Source: a bacterium
GTDB lineage: Bacteria; Planctomycetota; UBA1135; GCA-002686595
DNA length: 41,505 nucleotides
Direction of reading: 5' to 3'
Assembly (NCBI GenBank): GCA_024226735.1
Contig: JAAELL010000046.1
Span: 1 to 41,505, forward strand
Below are positions 27,284-35,644 of this stretch, one piece after another; position 1 is the stretch's first letter, and each line of letters begins with the position of its first letter. The position numbers and the translations under genes were made by a program. Below the pieces are notes generated by a model. The model worked only from the letters and a program-made list of their open reading frames with translations. It made no database searches and had not been told where the DNA came from.

Positions 27284-28033
27284 TCAGCGGTCGCTCGAGC
27301 GCAGGAAGCTCAATCCGTACTGGGACGGCCGCGTGGTGCGGCTGACCGAGTTGTCGCTCTCGGGGCGTTCTCCGTCGTGATTGCAATCGCAGGGGACCTG
27401 CTCCTCGATCCGCTCATCGATCGACTCCAGGGCGCGTTCGAGCCGGTCGAGGCGCCGCTCGACCGACGAGCCTCTCGATCCCCGGGCGGGCGGGCTCGCC
27501 AGCGGCGCTCTCGTCGCCGGCGTCCGCGTCGTGCGCACGTTCGTCCGCAACGTCCGCGACGTGCGCACGTTCGTCCGCGACGGCGCGCGGCGGCGCTCGA
27601 CCGTGAGGCGAGTCGTGGCGCGTGGGGCGGCGGAGACTCGACCGCGCACGCTGCGCGTGCCGGCGAGCGGCGCGCGTGAACGGCCGCGGCCTTCGAGGGC
27701 GTCGAGTCGCGACTCGAGCCGGTCGAGGATCTCGATCAGCTCCGCGTGCGCACTCGAGTCGTGCGAGGAGCGTGCACGGCGCCGGCGGCGCACCGGTTCC
27801 GGCTCCGGCTCCTGCGCGCGTGCGGGTTCGGCGGCGCGGAAGCCGTCGGCCACGCGCGGCGCCGCCGCGATCGACGTGAGCGCGGGAACGGGTGCGATCG
27901 GTGCGATCGGTGCGATCGGTGCGATCGGTGCGATCGGTGCGATGGATGCGATCGGCGCGATCGGCGCGGCGACGTCCTGCGTGCCGCGACCAGCGACGCA
28001 AACGAGCGTGCACAGAATGACGACCGTCTTCAT
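27284..28033 (-). CDS. Secreted low-complexity protein with Ala-Pro-Ile repeats
   Basis: 249 residues. Signal-like start MKTVVILCTLVCVAG, then a run of about eight Ala-Pro-Ile triplets encoded by the 9-bp tandem repeat at 27891-27962. Next come an Arg-rich stretch (PVRRRRRARS), a short coiled coil (HAELIEILDRLESRLDALEG), a second Arg/Thr-rich region with RTNVRTSRT-type repeats, another coiled coil (SVERRLDRLERALESIDERIEEQ) and a Cys-containing tail (VPCDCNHDGE). It is the last gene of the blaI operon; its ATG overlaps the upstream stop by 4 nt (ATGA). The function is unknown. The basic, repetitive composition suggests binding to acidic polymers or a structural role, without direct support. 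Confidence 0.7.
   Translation of the reverse strand: MKTVVILCTLVCVAGRGTQDVAAPIAPIASIAPIAPIAPIAPIAPIAPVPALTSIAAAPRVADGFRAAEPARAQEPEPEPVRRRRRARSSHDSSAHAELIEILDRLESRLDALEGRGRSRAPLAGTRSVRGRVSAAPRATTRLTVERRRAPSRTNVRTSRTLRTNVRTTRTPATRAPLASPPARGSRGSSVERRLDRLERALESIDERIEEQVPCDCNHDGERPESDNSVSRTTRPSQYGLSFLRSSDR
27891..27962 (+). repeat. 9-bp tandem repeat, unit GGTGCGATC, eight copies
   Basis: Five exact copies (27891-27935) are followed by three with one to two changes (GGTGCGATG, GATGCGATC, GGCGCGATC). The array lies in frame in the gene at 27284-28033 and encodes Ala-Pro-Ile repeats on the minus strand. Exact copies in the middle suggest recent slippage, so copy number may vary between strains. Confidence 0.95.
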
Positions 28034-29598
28034 CGGGACCCTCCCGAAGAACGGCGCTCGCCACCGACGACCTCGCGCCGCAACGTCTTGACGTCGTCGC
28101 GCAGACCGCGCATGTCATCCTTGAGGTCTTCGACGAGCTTCAGGATCTCGCGCAAGAGGTCTTCCTCACCGGCATCCGCCACGTCCGCGGCGTCGCGTCG
28201 ATCGACGATGATGCCAGCACCGTCGACGGTGCGCACGCGCGCGTCGGCGAGGGGCCGGCCGGAGCGATCGACGACGCGTCCGCTGATGCCGCTGACCGCG
28301 AACCGACCCCTGGCGTCGGTGCGCACATTCTCGCCGGTCACGGTGAGCGTTCCGTCCGCGTCGACCGCCAAGATCGTCGGCGGCTCGGGCTCTGTATCGT
28401 CGCTCCTGCCGCGCCTGCCCCTGGGAGCCCTGACTTTCGGGACCTTGACCTTCGGAACTTTCACTTTGGGCACCTTCACCTTCGGCGCCTTCACCTTCGG
28501 CGCCTTGGGCGGCTTCGGCAGCTTGGGAGCTTTCAGCGTCGGTCCAGCCGGTCCGGGAGCGCCGGTGCGCGAGCGTGTACGCAGGCGCGTATCGCGCTGG
28601 GTCGTGCGCCGCTCGCGCTGGGTGTTGCGGGACCCGGTCCTCGTGCGCGGAGCGCCCGCACGGGGCTCATCCGGTGCGTCGCCGCGCGCGCCCTCGAGGC
28701 GCTGGATGCGCCGCTCGAGCTGCTCGAGACGGCGGCGGATCTCGGCGTGCTCACGCGCGCCCTGGGCGTCGGAGCGACTTTGCTCCTGGTGCTCCGCCCG
28801 GCGGCGGCTGGACTCCTCCTGGGCGAGGTTACGCCGGAGCGCGTTCTGCGCGGCCATGTCCGTCGTCAGCTGTTCGCGCACGTTGGCGAGATTGCTCTCG
28901 ATCGTGCGGCGCTGGGCTTCGACCTCTGCCAGCTCCCTTTGAGCGCGCTTGTACTGGGGGTGCTGGGCCTTGAAGCGCTTCTGCGCGTCGCGCGCCTTCT
29001 CGGCCTTGTCGCGCCGCACCGCTTCGAGCTGCAGACGCAGCGCTTCTTGGCTCTGGAGCGCGGCCTGTTCCGCATGCAGTCTGGCCTGCGCGATGTCGAG
29101 CTTGGCGCGTGTGCGGTCGATCGCCTTGGCTTCGGCTGCTTGCTCGGTGAGCACGTCCGCGAGGCGCGCTTCGACGTCCGCCGCTTCTGACTCCGCGGCG
29201 CGGACGGCCGCGCGCACCTCCTGCAGGAGATGCTCGGCTTCGCGCGCCACGTTCTCGGCGTCCTGTGCGTCCGCGGTCTCGCGCGCGATCGCCAGCTCCA
29301 GCTCGTGCTTCTCCGCTTCGTCGGCCTTGTCGGCCTTGTCCGCGCGCCGCAAGCGCTTGATCGTCGCGTCGATCGGGTCCTGCGGCGCGGGCTCCGATGC
29401 TTCGGCTACGTCCGCGTTGGCGGTCAAGCTCGCGTCGCTGACTTCGGGTGCGTCGGGGACTTCCGCCGCGAAGATGCTCGCCATGAGGTCTCCGGTCGTG
29501 CCGGCCTCGGGGGCGTCGTCCTGGACGTGGGTCCAACGCGAAACCGCTGGTGCGGCGAGCGCGACCGCGACCGCGAGGGTGTACAAGCTGCTCTTCAT
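28030..29598 (-). CDS. Secreted coiled-coil protein with Pro-Lys-Val repeats
   Basis: 522 residues. Signal peptide MKSSLYTLAVAVALAAPAVS. An Asp/Ala-rich linker is followed by a long coiled coil (about residues 75-305, ADKADEAEKHELELAIAR through IRRRLEQLERRIQRLEG). Next is an Arg/Thr-rich segment with GAPGPAGP and five-residue repeats of the KVPKV/KAPKV type (about 365-395), then a small domain ISGRVVDRSGRPLADARVRT that resembles a carboxypeptidase-regulatory-like fold, and a final coiled coil. It starts immediately after the M56 stop (TAGATG) with AGGAGG upstream, so translation is coupled. I infer an envelope structural protein or a substrate/partner of the M56 peptidase; neither is shown by the sequence. 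Confidence 0.75.
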   Translation of the reverse strand: MKSSLYTLAVAVALAAPAVSRWTHVQDDAPEAGTTGDLMASIFAAEVPDAPEVSDASLTANADVAEASEPAPQDPIDATIKRLRRADKADKADEAEKHELELAIARETADAQDAENVAREAEHLLQEVRAAVRAAESEAADVEARLADVLTEQAAEAKAIDRTRAKLDIAQARLHAEQAALQSQEALRLQLEAVRRDKAEKARDAQKRFKAQHPQYKRAQRELAEVEAQRRTIESNLANVREQLTTDMAAQNALRRNLAQEESSRRRAEHQEQSRSDAQGAREHAEIRRRLEQLERRIQRLEGARGDAPDEPRAGAPRTRTGSRNTQRERRTTQRDTRLRTRSRTGAPGPAGPTLKAPKLPKPPKAPKVKAPKVKVPKVKVPKVKVPKVRAPRGRRGRSDDTEPEPPTILAVDADGTLTVTGENVRTDARGRFAVSGISGRVVDRSGRPLADARVRTVDGAGIIVDRRDAADVADAGEEDLLREILKLVEDLKDDMRGLRDDVKTLRREVVGGERRSSGGSR

Positions 29599-31017
29599 CT
29601 ATCGGTCCTCCTGGTTCTCTCGTTGGATACGCTCGAGCTGGGCTGAAAGGGCACGCAGCTGTTCGAGTCGTCTGTTCATGAGGTCCGCGCGTCGTTCGAC
29701 CGCCCGGATGCGGCCCGCGAGGGCGGGGGAAACGCGGCGCCCGGCCGCGAGCATGCGCAGCTCGTCGACCGACGCCGCGACGGTGCGGCCTTGCACGTCG
29801 ATCTCCGCCAGCTCGGCGGCGAGTGCCGCGAGCGGTGAGACGGGGGGCACGGTCGTGCGTGCGATGGGGGGGCGCGCCGGCTCGACGAGGGCGTCGGTGG
29901 CGCGCTCGGTCGTGAGCGGCGCACGCGCCGGCGCCATGGAGCCGAAAGCGCGATCGATCTCGGTCGCGTGCGCCGAGAAACCGGGCGCGTAGAGGATCGT
30001 CGTTCCGAGCGCGAGGGTCAGCATCGGCACGACCCACTGCGGCCGGCTGTCGCGCCGCTGGGTGTCGAGGATGCGCTCGACGCGCAGGCCCAGCGGGGAA
30101 CGCTTGTCGGCCATCCCGCACGCCGGCACGGGCCGCGACCGCGCGACGATCCAGGCGGCGACCTCCGCGAGGCAGCGCGCCAGGCCGAGGCGATCGCCGG
30201 TGTAGGTGACGGCATCCTCGTCGCACAGGTACTCGGCGCACTCCGACAGTCGCCTGCGGGCGAGCCGGTTGAGGGGCTGGAAGAAGAAGGCCGTCTCCAG
30301 GATTCGGCACAGCCCGAGCCACAGCGGGTCGAACCGGGCGATGTGCGCGAGCTCGTGGCCGAGCATCGCGCGCTGCAGGTCCGCGTCGAGATCGGTGATG
30401 GCGCGCGGCGGCAGGAAGATCTGCGGACGGAAGACCCCCGTTGCGATCGGTCCGCGCAGGCGCGGTGCGACCGCGAGGCGCACGCGGCGCCGGACACCGG
30501 CGCGGAGCCGTAGGTCCTCGAGCATCGCGAGGGTCGGCCCTTCGGACAGCCGCTTGGCTCCGATGAGCTCGCGCGACAGACGCATGCGCGCCACCGCGAA
30601 CAGCGCGACGATCAGCGCGCCGCCGACGAGCCAACCGGCGATCGCCAGAACCGGGAAGCGCCGCTCCGGGACGAGCGTCGCCAAGAGCGCGTCGACGTCG
30701 AGCGCCCGCGGTTCGGCCAGGGCGAGCGGCACCGGGCCGGGCGGAGCCGCGTCCGCGGCGAACGAAGTCGTCTCCTGGGACGCGGGCATCCAGCGCGCGA
30801 GGTCCGTGCGGCCCGCTCCCGGAATCGGGGTGAGCGATTGGAACGAGGCGGTCACGAGCCCGCCGACGAGCGCGACGCGCCAGACGAGCTGCTTGACGCG
30901 CTCCGCCCCGAGGCGGCTCGTGACGATCCACGCCAGCCCGAGCAGCGCCGTCGAATGCAGCGCGTACGTCGCGAGCCAGGCGAGGATCGCCAGCTCGAGT
31001 GAGGAGTCCGCCATCAC
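29599..31017 (-). CDS. M56 family (BlaR1-like) membrane metallopeptidase
   Basis: 472 residues. Membrane segments lie near residues 8-33, 44-60 and 123-145, and another near 330-350. The zinc site is HELAH (221-225) in MLGHELAHIARFDPLWLGL, followed by the conserved ECAEYLCDEDAV (259-270). This is the signal-transducing peptidase type of BlaR1/MecR1, which inactivates a BlaI repressor when a signal is sensed. There is no C-terminal penicillin-binding domain; instead there is a Pro-rich linker and a coiled coil (VERRADLMNRRLEQLRALSAQLERI), so the signal is unlikely to be beta-lactam bound in the classical way. It overlaps blaI by 4 nt and is followed directly by the coiled-coil gene. Confidence 0.92.
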   Translation of the reverse strand: MMADSSLELAILAWLATYALHSTALLGLAWIVTSRLGAERVKQLVWRVALVGGLVTASFQSLTPIPGAGRTDLARWMPASQETTSFAADAAPPGPVPLALAEPRALDVDALLATLVPERRFPVLAIAGWLVGGALIVALFAVARMRLSRELIGAKRLSEGPTLAMLEDLRLRAGVRRRVRLAVAPRLRGPIATGVFRPQIFLPPRAITDLDADLQRAMLGHELAHIARFDPLWLGLCRILETAFFFQPLNRLARRRLSECAEYLCDEDAVTYTGDRLGLARCLAEVAAWIVARSRPVPACGMADKRSPLGLRVERILDTQRRDSRPQWVVPMLTLALGTTILYAPGFSAHATEIDRAFGSMAPARAPLTTERATDALVEPARPPIARTTVPPVSPLAALAAELAEIDVQGRTVAASVDELRMLAAGRRVSPALAGRIRAVERRADLMNRRLEQLRALSAQLERIQRENQEDR

Positions 31018-31409
31018 GCGTGCCCCTCTTCGCCGCGGCCGCGCTCTTCGTCGATCTGGCGCTGGATCTGGCCCAGCTCGTCGGGGTCGATCTGCTGCTC
31101 GGTCAACAGGTGGTTGACGAGCGCGGCCGCACTCCCGGCGAACAGCCGCTCGGTCAGCTCACCGACCATCGAGCGGTTGACCTCACGCTCGCTGACGGTC
31201 GGGGAGTAGACGAACTGACGCCCCGCCGTGCGGTGGGTGACGACGCCCTTCTTCTCCATCTTCGAGAGCATCGTCGCGATCGTCGTGAGGGCCAGGCCGC
31301 GCCCCTCCAAGAGCGCCGCGTGCACCTCGGCTACGGTCGCTTCACCCCGGATCCACAGCTCGCGCATGATGGCGAGCTGAAGATCCCCCAGTTGGATGCT
31401 CTGTTTCAT
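31014..31409 (-). CDS. blaI: BlaI/MecI/CopY family transcriptional repressor
   Basis: 131 residues. A winged-helix N-terminal domain (QLAIMRELWIRGEATVAEVHAALLEGRGLALTTIATMLSKMEKKGVVTHRTAGRQFVY) precedes a helical dimerisation tail (SMVGELTERLFAGSAAALVNHLL). Family members dimerise on TACTAC-type dyads and are cleaved after activation of a cognate M56 peptidase, which here is the next gene (4-nt ATGA overlap). The operator at 31445-31474 lies 36-65 nt upstream of its start, which implies autoregulation of the whole four-gene operon. The gene symbol reflects the family, not a demonstrated role in beta-lactam resistance. Confidence 0.93.
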   Translation of the reverse strand: MKQSIQLGDLQLAIMRELWIRGEATVAEVHAALLEGRGLALTTIATMLSKMEKKGVVTHRTAGRQFVYSPTVSEREVNRSMVGELTERLFAGSAAALVNHLLTEQQIDPDELGQIQRQIDEERGRGEEGHA

Positions 31410-31444
31410 GTATGCCTCGTGCGTCCCAGCCGTCGGAGCGTTTG

Positions 31445-31474
31445 GACTACTCCGGTAATACTACTGAGGTAGTA
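31445..31474. promoter_or_regulatory. BlaI-type operator: perfect dyad plus an adjacent imperfect one
   Basis: TACTACTGAGGTAGTA at 31459-31474 is a perfect 6+4+6 inverted repeat of the TACTAC...GTAGTA type bound by BlaI/MecI proteins. A second, imperfect copy (GACTAC-TCCG-GTAATA, 31445-31460) overlaps it by 2 bp, with centres 14 bp apart. The pair sits just upstream of the blaI start at 31409, where a promoter is expected. No promoter hexamers can be named with confidence. Confidence 0.8.
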
Positions 31475-32187
31475 GATTTGCCAGGGGGCCCGCCGACAGG
31501 CTTGCGTAAAGCGTCGGAAACCGTGCGGGCAAAAGGAGTTCGTGCGCCTCTCAGTCGTCCTTCGCGGCCGAGCATTCCTCCGCCGACCGTGTGCGTGTGC
31601 AGCCGCACGACCTCCGTACCCGAATGCGTGAGCGCGTTGTCGACGAGGTTCCAGACGGCGCGGCGCACCGCGTCCGGATCGAGCGCGCCGGTGCTGCGGA
31701 CCTCGCCCCGCTCGAGCTCGAACCGCACGCCACTCGCTTCGACCTTGTCGCGCGCCTGGGCCGCGACATCGTCCAAGAAACGCCCGAGATCGACCTCTTC
31801 GATGCACAGCTTCGCGTGTTCGCCGCGCTCGATGCGCGAGAAGTCGAGCACGTCATCGACCAGCCGGCGCAGTCGGTCGGCCTCCCGCCGGATCGCACCG
31901 TAGTAGTGCTCGCGCGCTGCGTGCACGATCCGTTCGGGGTCGGTGCTGCGGAGCTCGAACACGAGCGAGGTCCCCGGCAGCTCGGTCGCGCCACGCACGC
32001 GCACGCCCTCCTCGGTGGCGGTCGGGCCGAACTCGCTGTCCTCGTTCCCGACCCGGATCTTGAATCGCGGCAGCCGCAGGTGCTTCTTCACGGCGCGGCC
32101 GAGCGCGTCGTAGGAGCTGAAAAAACCGGTCCCCGCTCCGGCTGCGTCGCGGCGCGAGAGGAACGGACCGTGCTTCGTGTCCGTCAC
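31447..32187 (-). pseudogene. Sensor histidine kinase remnant
   Basis: The 246-codon frame contains a recognisable kinase middle part: GAIRREADRLRRLVDDVLDFSRIERGE (end of the dimerisation domain), then VDLGRFLDDVAAQARDKVEASGV and the N-box VWNLVDNALTHSGTEVVRLH. The phospho-acceptor H-box expected just before this segment is missing, as are membrane helices and the G1/G2 ATP-lid motifs after the N-box. The last 50 codons look non-coding and run into the BlaI operator. The N-terminal ~90 residues (DPERIVHAAREHYYG junction) may derive from the sensor region. The pattern suggests an internal deletion plus loss of the 3' end. It cannot be an active kinase as it stands. Confidence 0.55.
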
Positions 32188-32301
32188 GGTCCAGGGCCTG
32201 GACTGGCCGTGTCAACGCGATGTCACCGGGTTCTCGGCGGAACGCGCAATGCCGGCCGCCGGCAGTGACATGATGGTGAGGGCTATCGTCCCAATCACCC
32301 G

Positions 32302-32937
32302 ATGCAAACTCGATCCTTCGCTCTGCTGCTGGTCGGTGCGGCACTCGCCGCGTCGGCCGGGCTGCTCTGCCCGAACCGCGCGCCCGCGGAGCCGACTCTG
32401 ATCGCTGAGGCGCGCTTCGACTACCGCGACGATCACGGTCCGGGGCGCATCGTCGCCGAGGTCCGTGTGCGGCTCGAGCGCACGGCGGACGGCAGGGCCA
32501 TCCTGCGCGTCGTACCTTCGGCCGCCGGCCCGCTCGTCGACCCGATTCCCGGCTACCGCGGAGTGCGTGGGAGCAACCACTGCACGGCGCTCGAGCTCGG
32601 GCGTCTCGCGAACGCGGACGCGATCGAGCTGGTGACGCGACCGCTCGGGGATGCGGAGCATGCGCCCGTGGACGTCGCTGCACCGGTCGGGACGCGCACG
32701 GCTCGTGTGGAGGAGCGGCGTAGGATGCCGGGCGGGAGGATCGCGCACGGCGTGCTCGGCGCGCCGCGCGTCGTCGCGCTCGATCTCGCGACTGGCGCGC
32801 TCGACACGGGCGCGTGGACGAGCTCCGTCGTCGTGCGCGGGCGCACCCGGCTCGAGGTGGAGTTCACCTTCGACGGGGAGAACGGCTCGATCGACGCGGT
32901 GCGCGGCGTCGCGGACCAACTGGAGAGATCGCAATGA
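32302..32937 (+). CDS. Secreted protein of unknown function
   Basis: 211 residues. Signal sequence MQTRSFALLLVGAALAASAGLLC. The mature part looks beta-rich (AEARFDYRDDHGPGRIVAEVRVRLERTADGRAILRVVP and SSVVVRGRTRLEVEFTFDGENG) with no known motif. The family was not recognised. Its stop overlaps the ATG of the next gene by 4 nt (ATGA), so the two form a coupled pair of exported proteins. The 114 bp between it and the histidine-kinase remnant hold its promoter region; I see a GC-rich palindrome (GCCGGCCGCCGGC) there but no clear promoter. Confidence 0.7.
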   Translation: MQTRSFALLLVGAALAASAGLLCPNRAPAEPTLIAEARFDYRDDHGPGRIVAEVRVRLERTADGRAILRVVPSAAGPLVDPIPGYRGVRGSNHCTALELGRLANADAIELVTRPLGDAEHAPVDVAAPVGTRTARVEERRRMPGGRIAHGVLGAPRVVALDLATGALDTGAWTSSVVVRGRTRLEVEFTFDGENGSIDAVRGVADQLERSQ

Positions 32938-34292
32938 ATCGACAGAACGCCACCCTTCGCCGCGCCTGGAGCGCCTGGTCCCTTCTCGCCTTGCTCACGG
33001 CTGCGGCGGCTCAGGAGCGAGCGCCGAGCCCCGAGGCTCCAGCCCCGCAGCTCGCGCCGCCCGCCGACGTCTCGGACTGGCAGTCGCGCGACGACGAGGG
33101 GCGCTGGAGCCTCATCGTCGAGAGCCTCGTCGGGAAGGAGCCTGGCGCGATCGCGCAGTGGATTCCCTTCCTCGCGCGCGAGCGAGCGCACCGCCAGCTC
33201 GAGTGGATCATCACGACGCGCTCGCTCGGCACGACCGACGCGCTCACGGCGCTCTTCGAAGCCGACACGCCCGGGTGGCTGCGCGCCGCGGCGTGGCGCG
33301 TCGAGTCGCTCGACAGCCACAACCGGGATGGAGCGAAGACGCTGATCGAGAAGAAGCCCGGGCTCTACGTCGCCTGGGTGCAGCAGCATCGGGCGGCGGT
33401 CTCCCTGGCGGCTCACAAGCTCGCGGACCGGTTGAAAGAGCAAAACCCGGCCCTCCCGGCCGCCGACGTCGTCGAGCGCTACGCACCGCCCTGGACGCCG
33501 GCCGACATGTACGGTCCGCTGGCGATTGCCGCGGCCGCGCAGCCGCTCCCGCAGGGGCGGCGCGCCGTCCAGGGCATGCTGTACGAACAACAGGTCGAGC
33601 GCGCGATCGACGCGATGGCGACGCGCCTGCGGCGCCCGAGCGGTGCAACCGATACGCTCGCGAAGATCGCCGCGGGCGCGAACGAGCGCCTCGCGCTGCA
33701 CGCGATCTTGGCCTTCTCGAACCTGGCATCGAACGAGGTCCCCGATCGGGCGTTGTTCGGGATCGCAGCGGACACGACGCGTACCACCGCACGGCGCGAA
33801 GCGGCTTTCCTCGGGGCGACGTACGGTTCGCCAATGCGCGTCTTCGTCCACCTGCACGAGGTCGCCAAGCTCCCGGCCGATCCGCACTGGACGACGGCGC
33901 TCAGCCGCTTGTCGGAGCTGGGCAACGGGTTCACGGTCTTGCACCTGCGCGGCATCGGCGCACGCCCCAGCTTGACGCAAGCGCAGTCCGCGCTTCTCGA
34001 TGCGCACGCCCAGAAGATCGACGAGCGCGCCAAGATCGAGGTGCGCGACATGACGACGCGCAGCCGAGCGTGGATCGAATACGCCGCCTACGCTGACTTG
34101 CAGTGCGCGTCGATCGAAGGCCCGCTAGCGAGGTGGACCATCGCGACGCTGCGGGGCGGGCTCGATCAAGAGCAGATGCGCTCCACGCTGGAGGCGATCC
34201 GCGATCAGTACGAAGCCGACCCGGAGGCGACGACGCTCTTCGGCGATCTCGGCCAGAGGGTGCGTGAGTACGCCAAGCGTGTGCTGGAGTAG
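32934..34292 (+). CDS. Secreted, alpha-helical repeat-like protein of unknown function
   Basis: 452 residues. Signal peptide MNRQNATLRRAWSAWSLLALLTAAAAQ. The body is largely helical with Ala/Leu-rich paired helices (DALTALFEADTPGWLRAAAWRVESL, NERLALHAILAFSNLASNEVPDRALFGIAA, TTARREAAFLGATYGS) reminiscent of HEAT-like repeats. No catalytic motif was found. The start at 32934 overlaps the upstream stop and is the only one that gives an export signal. It is convergent with the metallopeptidase gene, 6 bp away; that peptidase also carries HEAT-like helices, which hints at shared ancestry or function but proves neither. Confidence 0.72.
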   Translation: MNRQNATLRRAWSAWSLLALLTAAAAQERAPSPEAPAPQLAPPADVSDWQSRDDEGRWSLIVESLVGKEPGAIAQWIPFLARERAHRQLEWIITTRSLGTTDALTALFEADTPGWLRAAAWRVESLDSHNRDGAKTLIEKKPGLYVAWVQQHRAAVSLAAHKLADRLKEQNPALPAADVVERYAPPWTPADMYGPLAIAAAAQPLPQGRRAVQGMLYEQQVERAIDAMATRLRRPSGATDTLAKIAAGANERLALHAILAFSNLASNEVPDRALFGIAADTTRTTARREAAFLGATYGSPMRVFVHLHEVAKLPADPHWTTALSRLSELGNGFTVLHLRGIGARPSLTQAQSALLDAHAQKIDERAKIEVRDMTTRSRAWIEYAAYADLQCASIEGPLARWTIATLRGGLDQEQMRSTLEAIRDQYEADPEATTLFGDLGQRVREYAKRVLE

Positions 34293-34298
34293 GGGGGG

Positions 34299-35480
34299 CT
34301 ACTCCTCCCAGAAGCGCGACAGCCGCTTCAATGCCAGCTGCGCCCGCTCCTGTTCGCCCCCGTGACGGTAGGCGCGGTACAGGTCGAGCGCGGCGCGCTG
34401 CTCCTGCGCGTTCGCGAGGTTCGCTTCGCGCAATGCGCGGCGCACCGACTGTTCGACGCGGCGCCACTGGCGCCACGAGATCTGGATCTCGCCCGCCGCT
34501 GCCAGCAGGTTGACGGCCATGCCGACGCGGACCTCGGAGTTCTGCTCCTCCTCCAGCGCCTCCAGGAGCGTGGCAAGAGCGCGGCGGGAGCGCAGCTTCC
34601 AAGTGCCCTTCGCGGCCGCGAGGCGGGTGCCCGGGTCGGGATCGTGTAGACGCTCGAGCCACTCGGCGACCGCATCGGGGCTGAGCGTCCGCTCGAGCCG
34701 ACGCGTCGCGTCGCGGACCGGGTGGTCGTGATCGAAGCGGCCGATCAGCACGCGCCAGTCGACGCTGCCCGTCTCGCGGTGCAGGTCGAACACGATCGCC
34801 CAGCCGAGGAAGTGCACCAGGACGTTGTCGCGCACCGAGGAATGGTCCGACGCTTGGATCGCGAGCAACCGCTCGATCTGTCGCGGCCCCAGCGCCTCCT
34901 CGCGCAGCTCGCGCAGCGGCCAGCAGGCGAGGCCGTCCTGGACCCAAACCCTTTCGTGCAAGAGCCCGTCGCCGAGCAACGTCGCGAGCCCTTCCTCGAA
35001 CCACAGCGGAAGCTCGACGTTCTCTTCCGAGAGCCGCGCGTGGACGAGCTCGTGGACGGCCGTTCCGGGATCGGGCACGCCGATGAAGACGCCGGAACGC
35101 GCGAACGGACCGACGCCGCCGCGCGCGTGGTAGGCCTGGATGCGCGCGGGGCCGATGCCGGGGACGTGCTGCACGCCCTCTTCGCCGCCCTCCAGGACCA
35201 TCGCTCGCTCCGTACCGTCCATGCTCACCGAGCCGTGCCAGGCGTGCACGTCGACGCGGTTCTCGAAGGGGCCGAGGCTGCGGGCGATCGCGTCGAAGGC
35301 CGGCTCGAAGGCCGCCTCGTAGGCCTCGACCGAGACCTCGCTGCCGGGGTTCTCGTACAGCGTCCAGCGCTCGTTGGCGGCGACGGAACGCCAGCTGGAA
35401 CAGCCGCTCGCGAGGAGCGCGAGCGCGCAGGCCAACCGCAGACGCGCCGGCCAGGGCGGTGATTGGGGACGGTAGCTCAT
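34299..35480 (-). CDS. Lipoprotein zinc metallopeptidase (MA-like) with helical C-terminus
   Basis: 393 residues from the ATG at 35478-35480 (another at 35490-35492). Lipobox LLASGC with Cys27. The gluzincin signature is HELVH (143-147), followed 14 residues later by WFEEGLA with the third zinc ligand Glu, as in peptidase-MA-like domains. Helices resembling HEAT repeats follow (DPDPGTRLAAAKGTWKLRSRRALATLLEALEE, SEVRVGMAVNLLAAAGE). It is probably an outer-face, membrane-anchored protease; the substrate is unknown. The longer upstream ORF runs antisense into the zinc-ribbon gene and was not used. Confidence 0.82.
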   Translation of the reverse strand: MSYRPQSPPWPARLRLACALALLASGCSSWRSVAANERWTLYENPGSEVSVEAYEAAFEPAFDAIARSLGPFENRVDVHAWHGSVSMDGTERAMVLEGGEEGVQHVPGIGPARIQAYHARGGVGPFARSGVFIGVPDPGTAVHELVHARLSEENVELPLWFEEGLATLLGDGLLHERVWVQDGLACWPLRELREEALGPRQIERLLAIQASDHSSVRDNVLVHFLGWAIVFDLHRETGSVDWRVLIGRFDHDHPVRDATRRLERTLSPDAVAEWLERLHDPDPGTRLAAAKGTWKLRSRRALATLLEALEEEQNSEVRVGMAVNLLAAAGEIQISWRQWRRVEQSVRRALREANLANAQEQRAALDLYRAYRHGGEQERAQLALKRLSRFWEE

Positions 35481-35536
35481 GTGCGAAGACATCGTAGCCC
35501 GGATCCACGGGCCCATGGGTGTCAGCCCTGAAAGGG

Positions 35537-35570
35537 CCAACAGCCCGTGGTGAAACTGACGATGCGCTGC
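35537..35570 (+). repeat. Solo arm related to palindromic element B
   Basis: CAGCCCGTGGTGAAACTGAC at 35541-35560 and the following GATGCGCTG closely match the left arm of element B (36599-36632). No matching inverted arm or core is found nearby, so this looks like a decayed or single-ended copy. It lies in the 164-bp gap between the metallopeptidase gene and the zinc-ribbon membrane protein gene; the rest of that gap shows nothing further. Confidence 0.7.
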
Positions 35571-35644
35571 TAAGCGGTCGAGCGGGTTCGAAAGCGCCCT
35601 TGACATGGAATAATCGAGGCCGAAGCTCCGTACGTGAACTGGAC

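Noticed and set aside
24821..27679. 952-codon plus-strand ORF
   Set aside because: It is antisense to the transketolase-like gene, whose motifs are unmistakable; its product is Arg/Val/Glu-rich low-complexity sequence typical of antisense frames in high-GC DNA.
27891..27962. Possible CRISPR or regulatory direct-repeat array
   Set aside because: Units are 9 bp without spacers and lie in frame within a gene; this is a coding microsatellite.
31447..31600. C-terminal tail of the histidine-kinase frame as genuine protein
   Set aside because: After the N-box the frame loses all kinase motifs and runs through the BlaI operator, so it is probably non-coding read-out.
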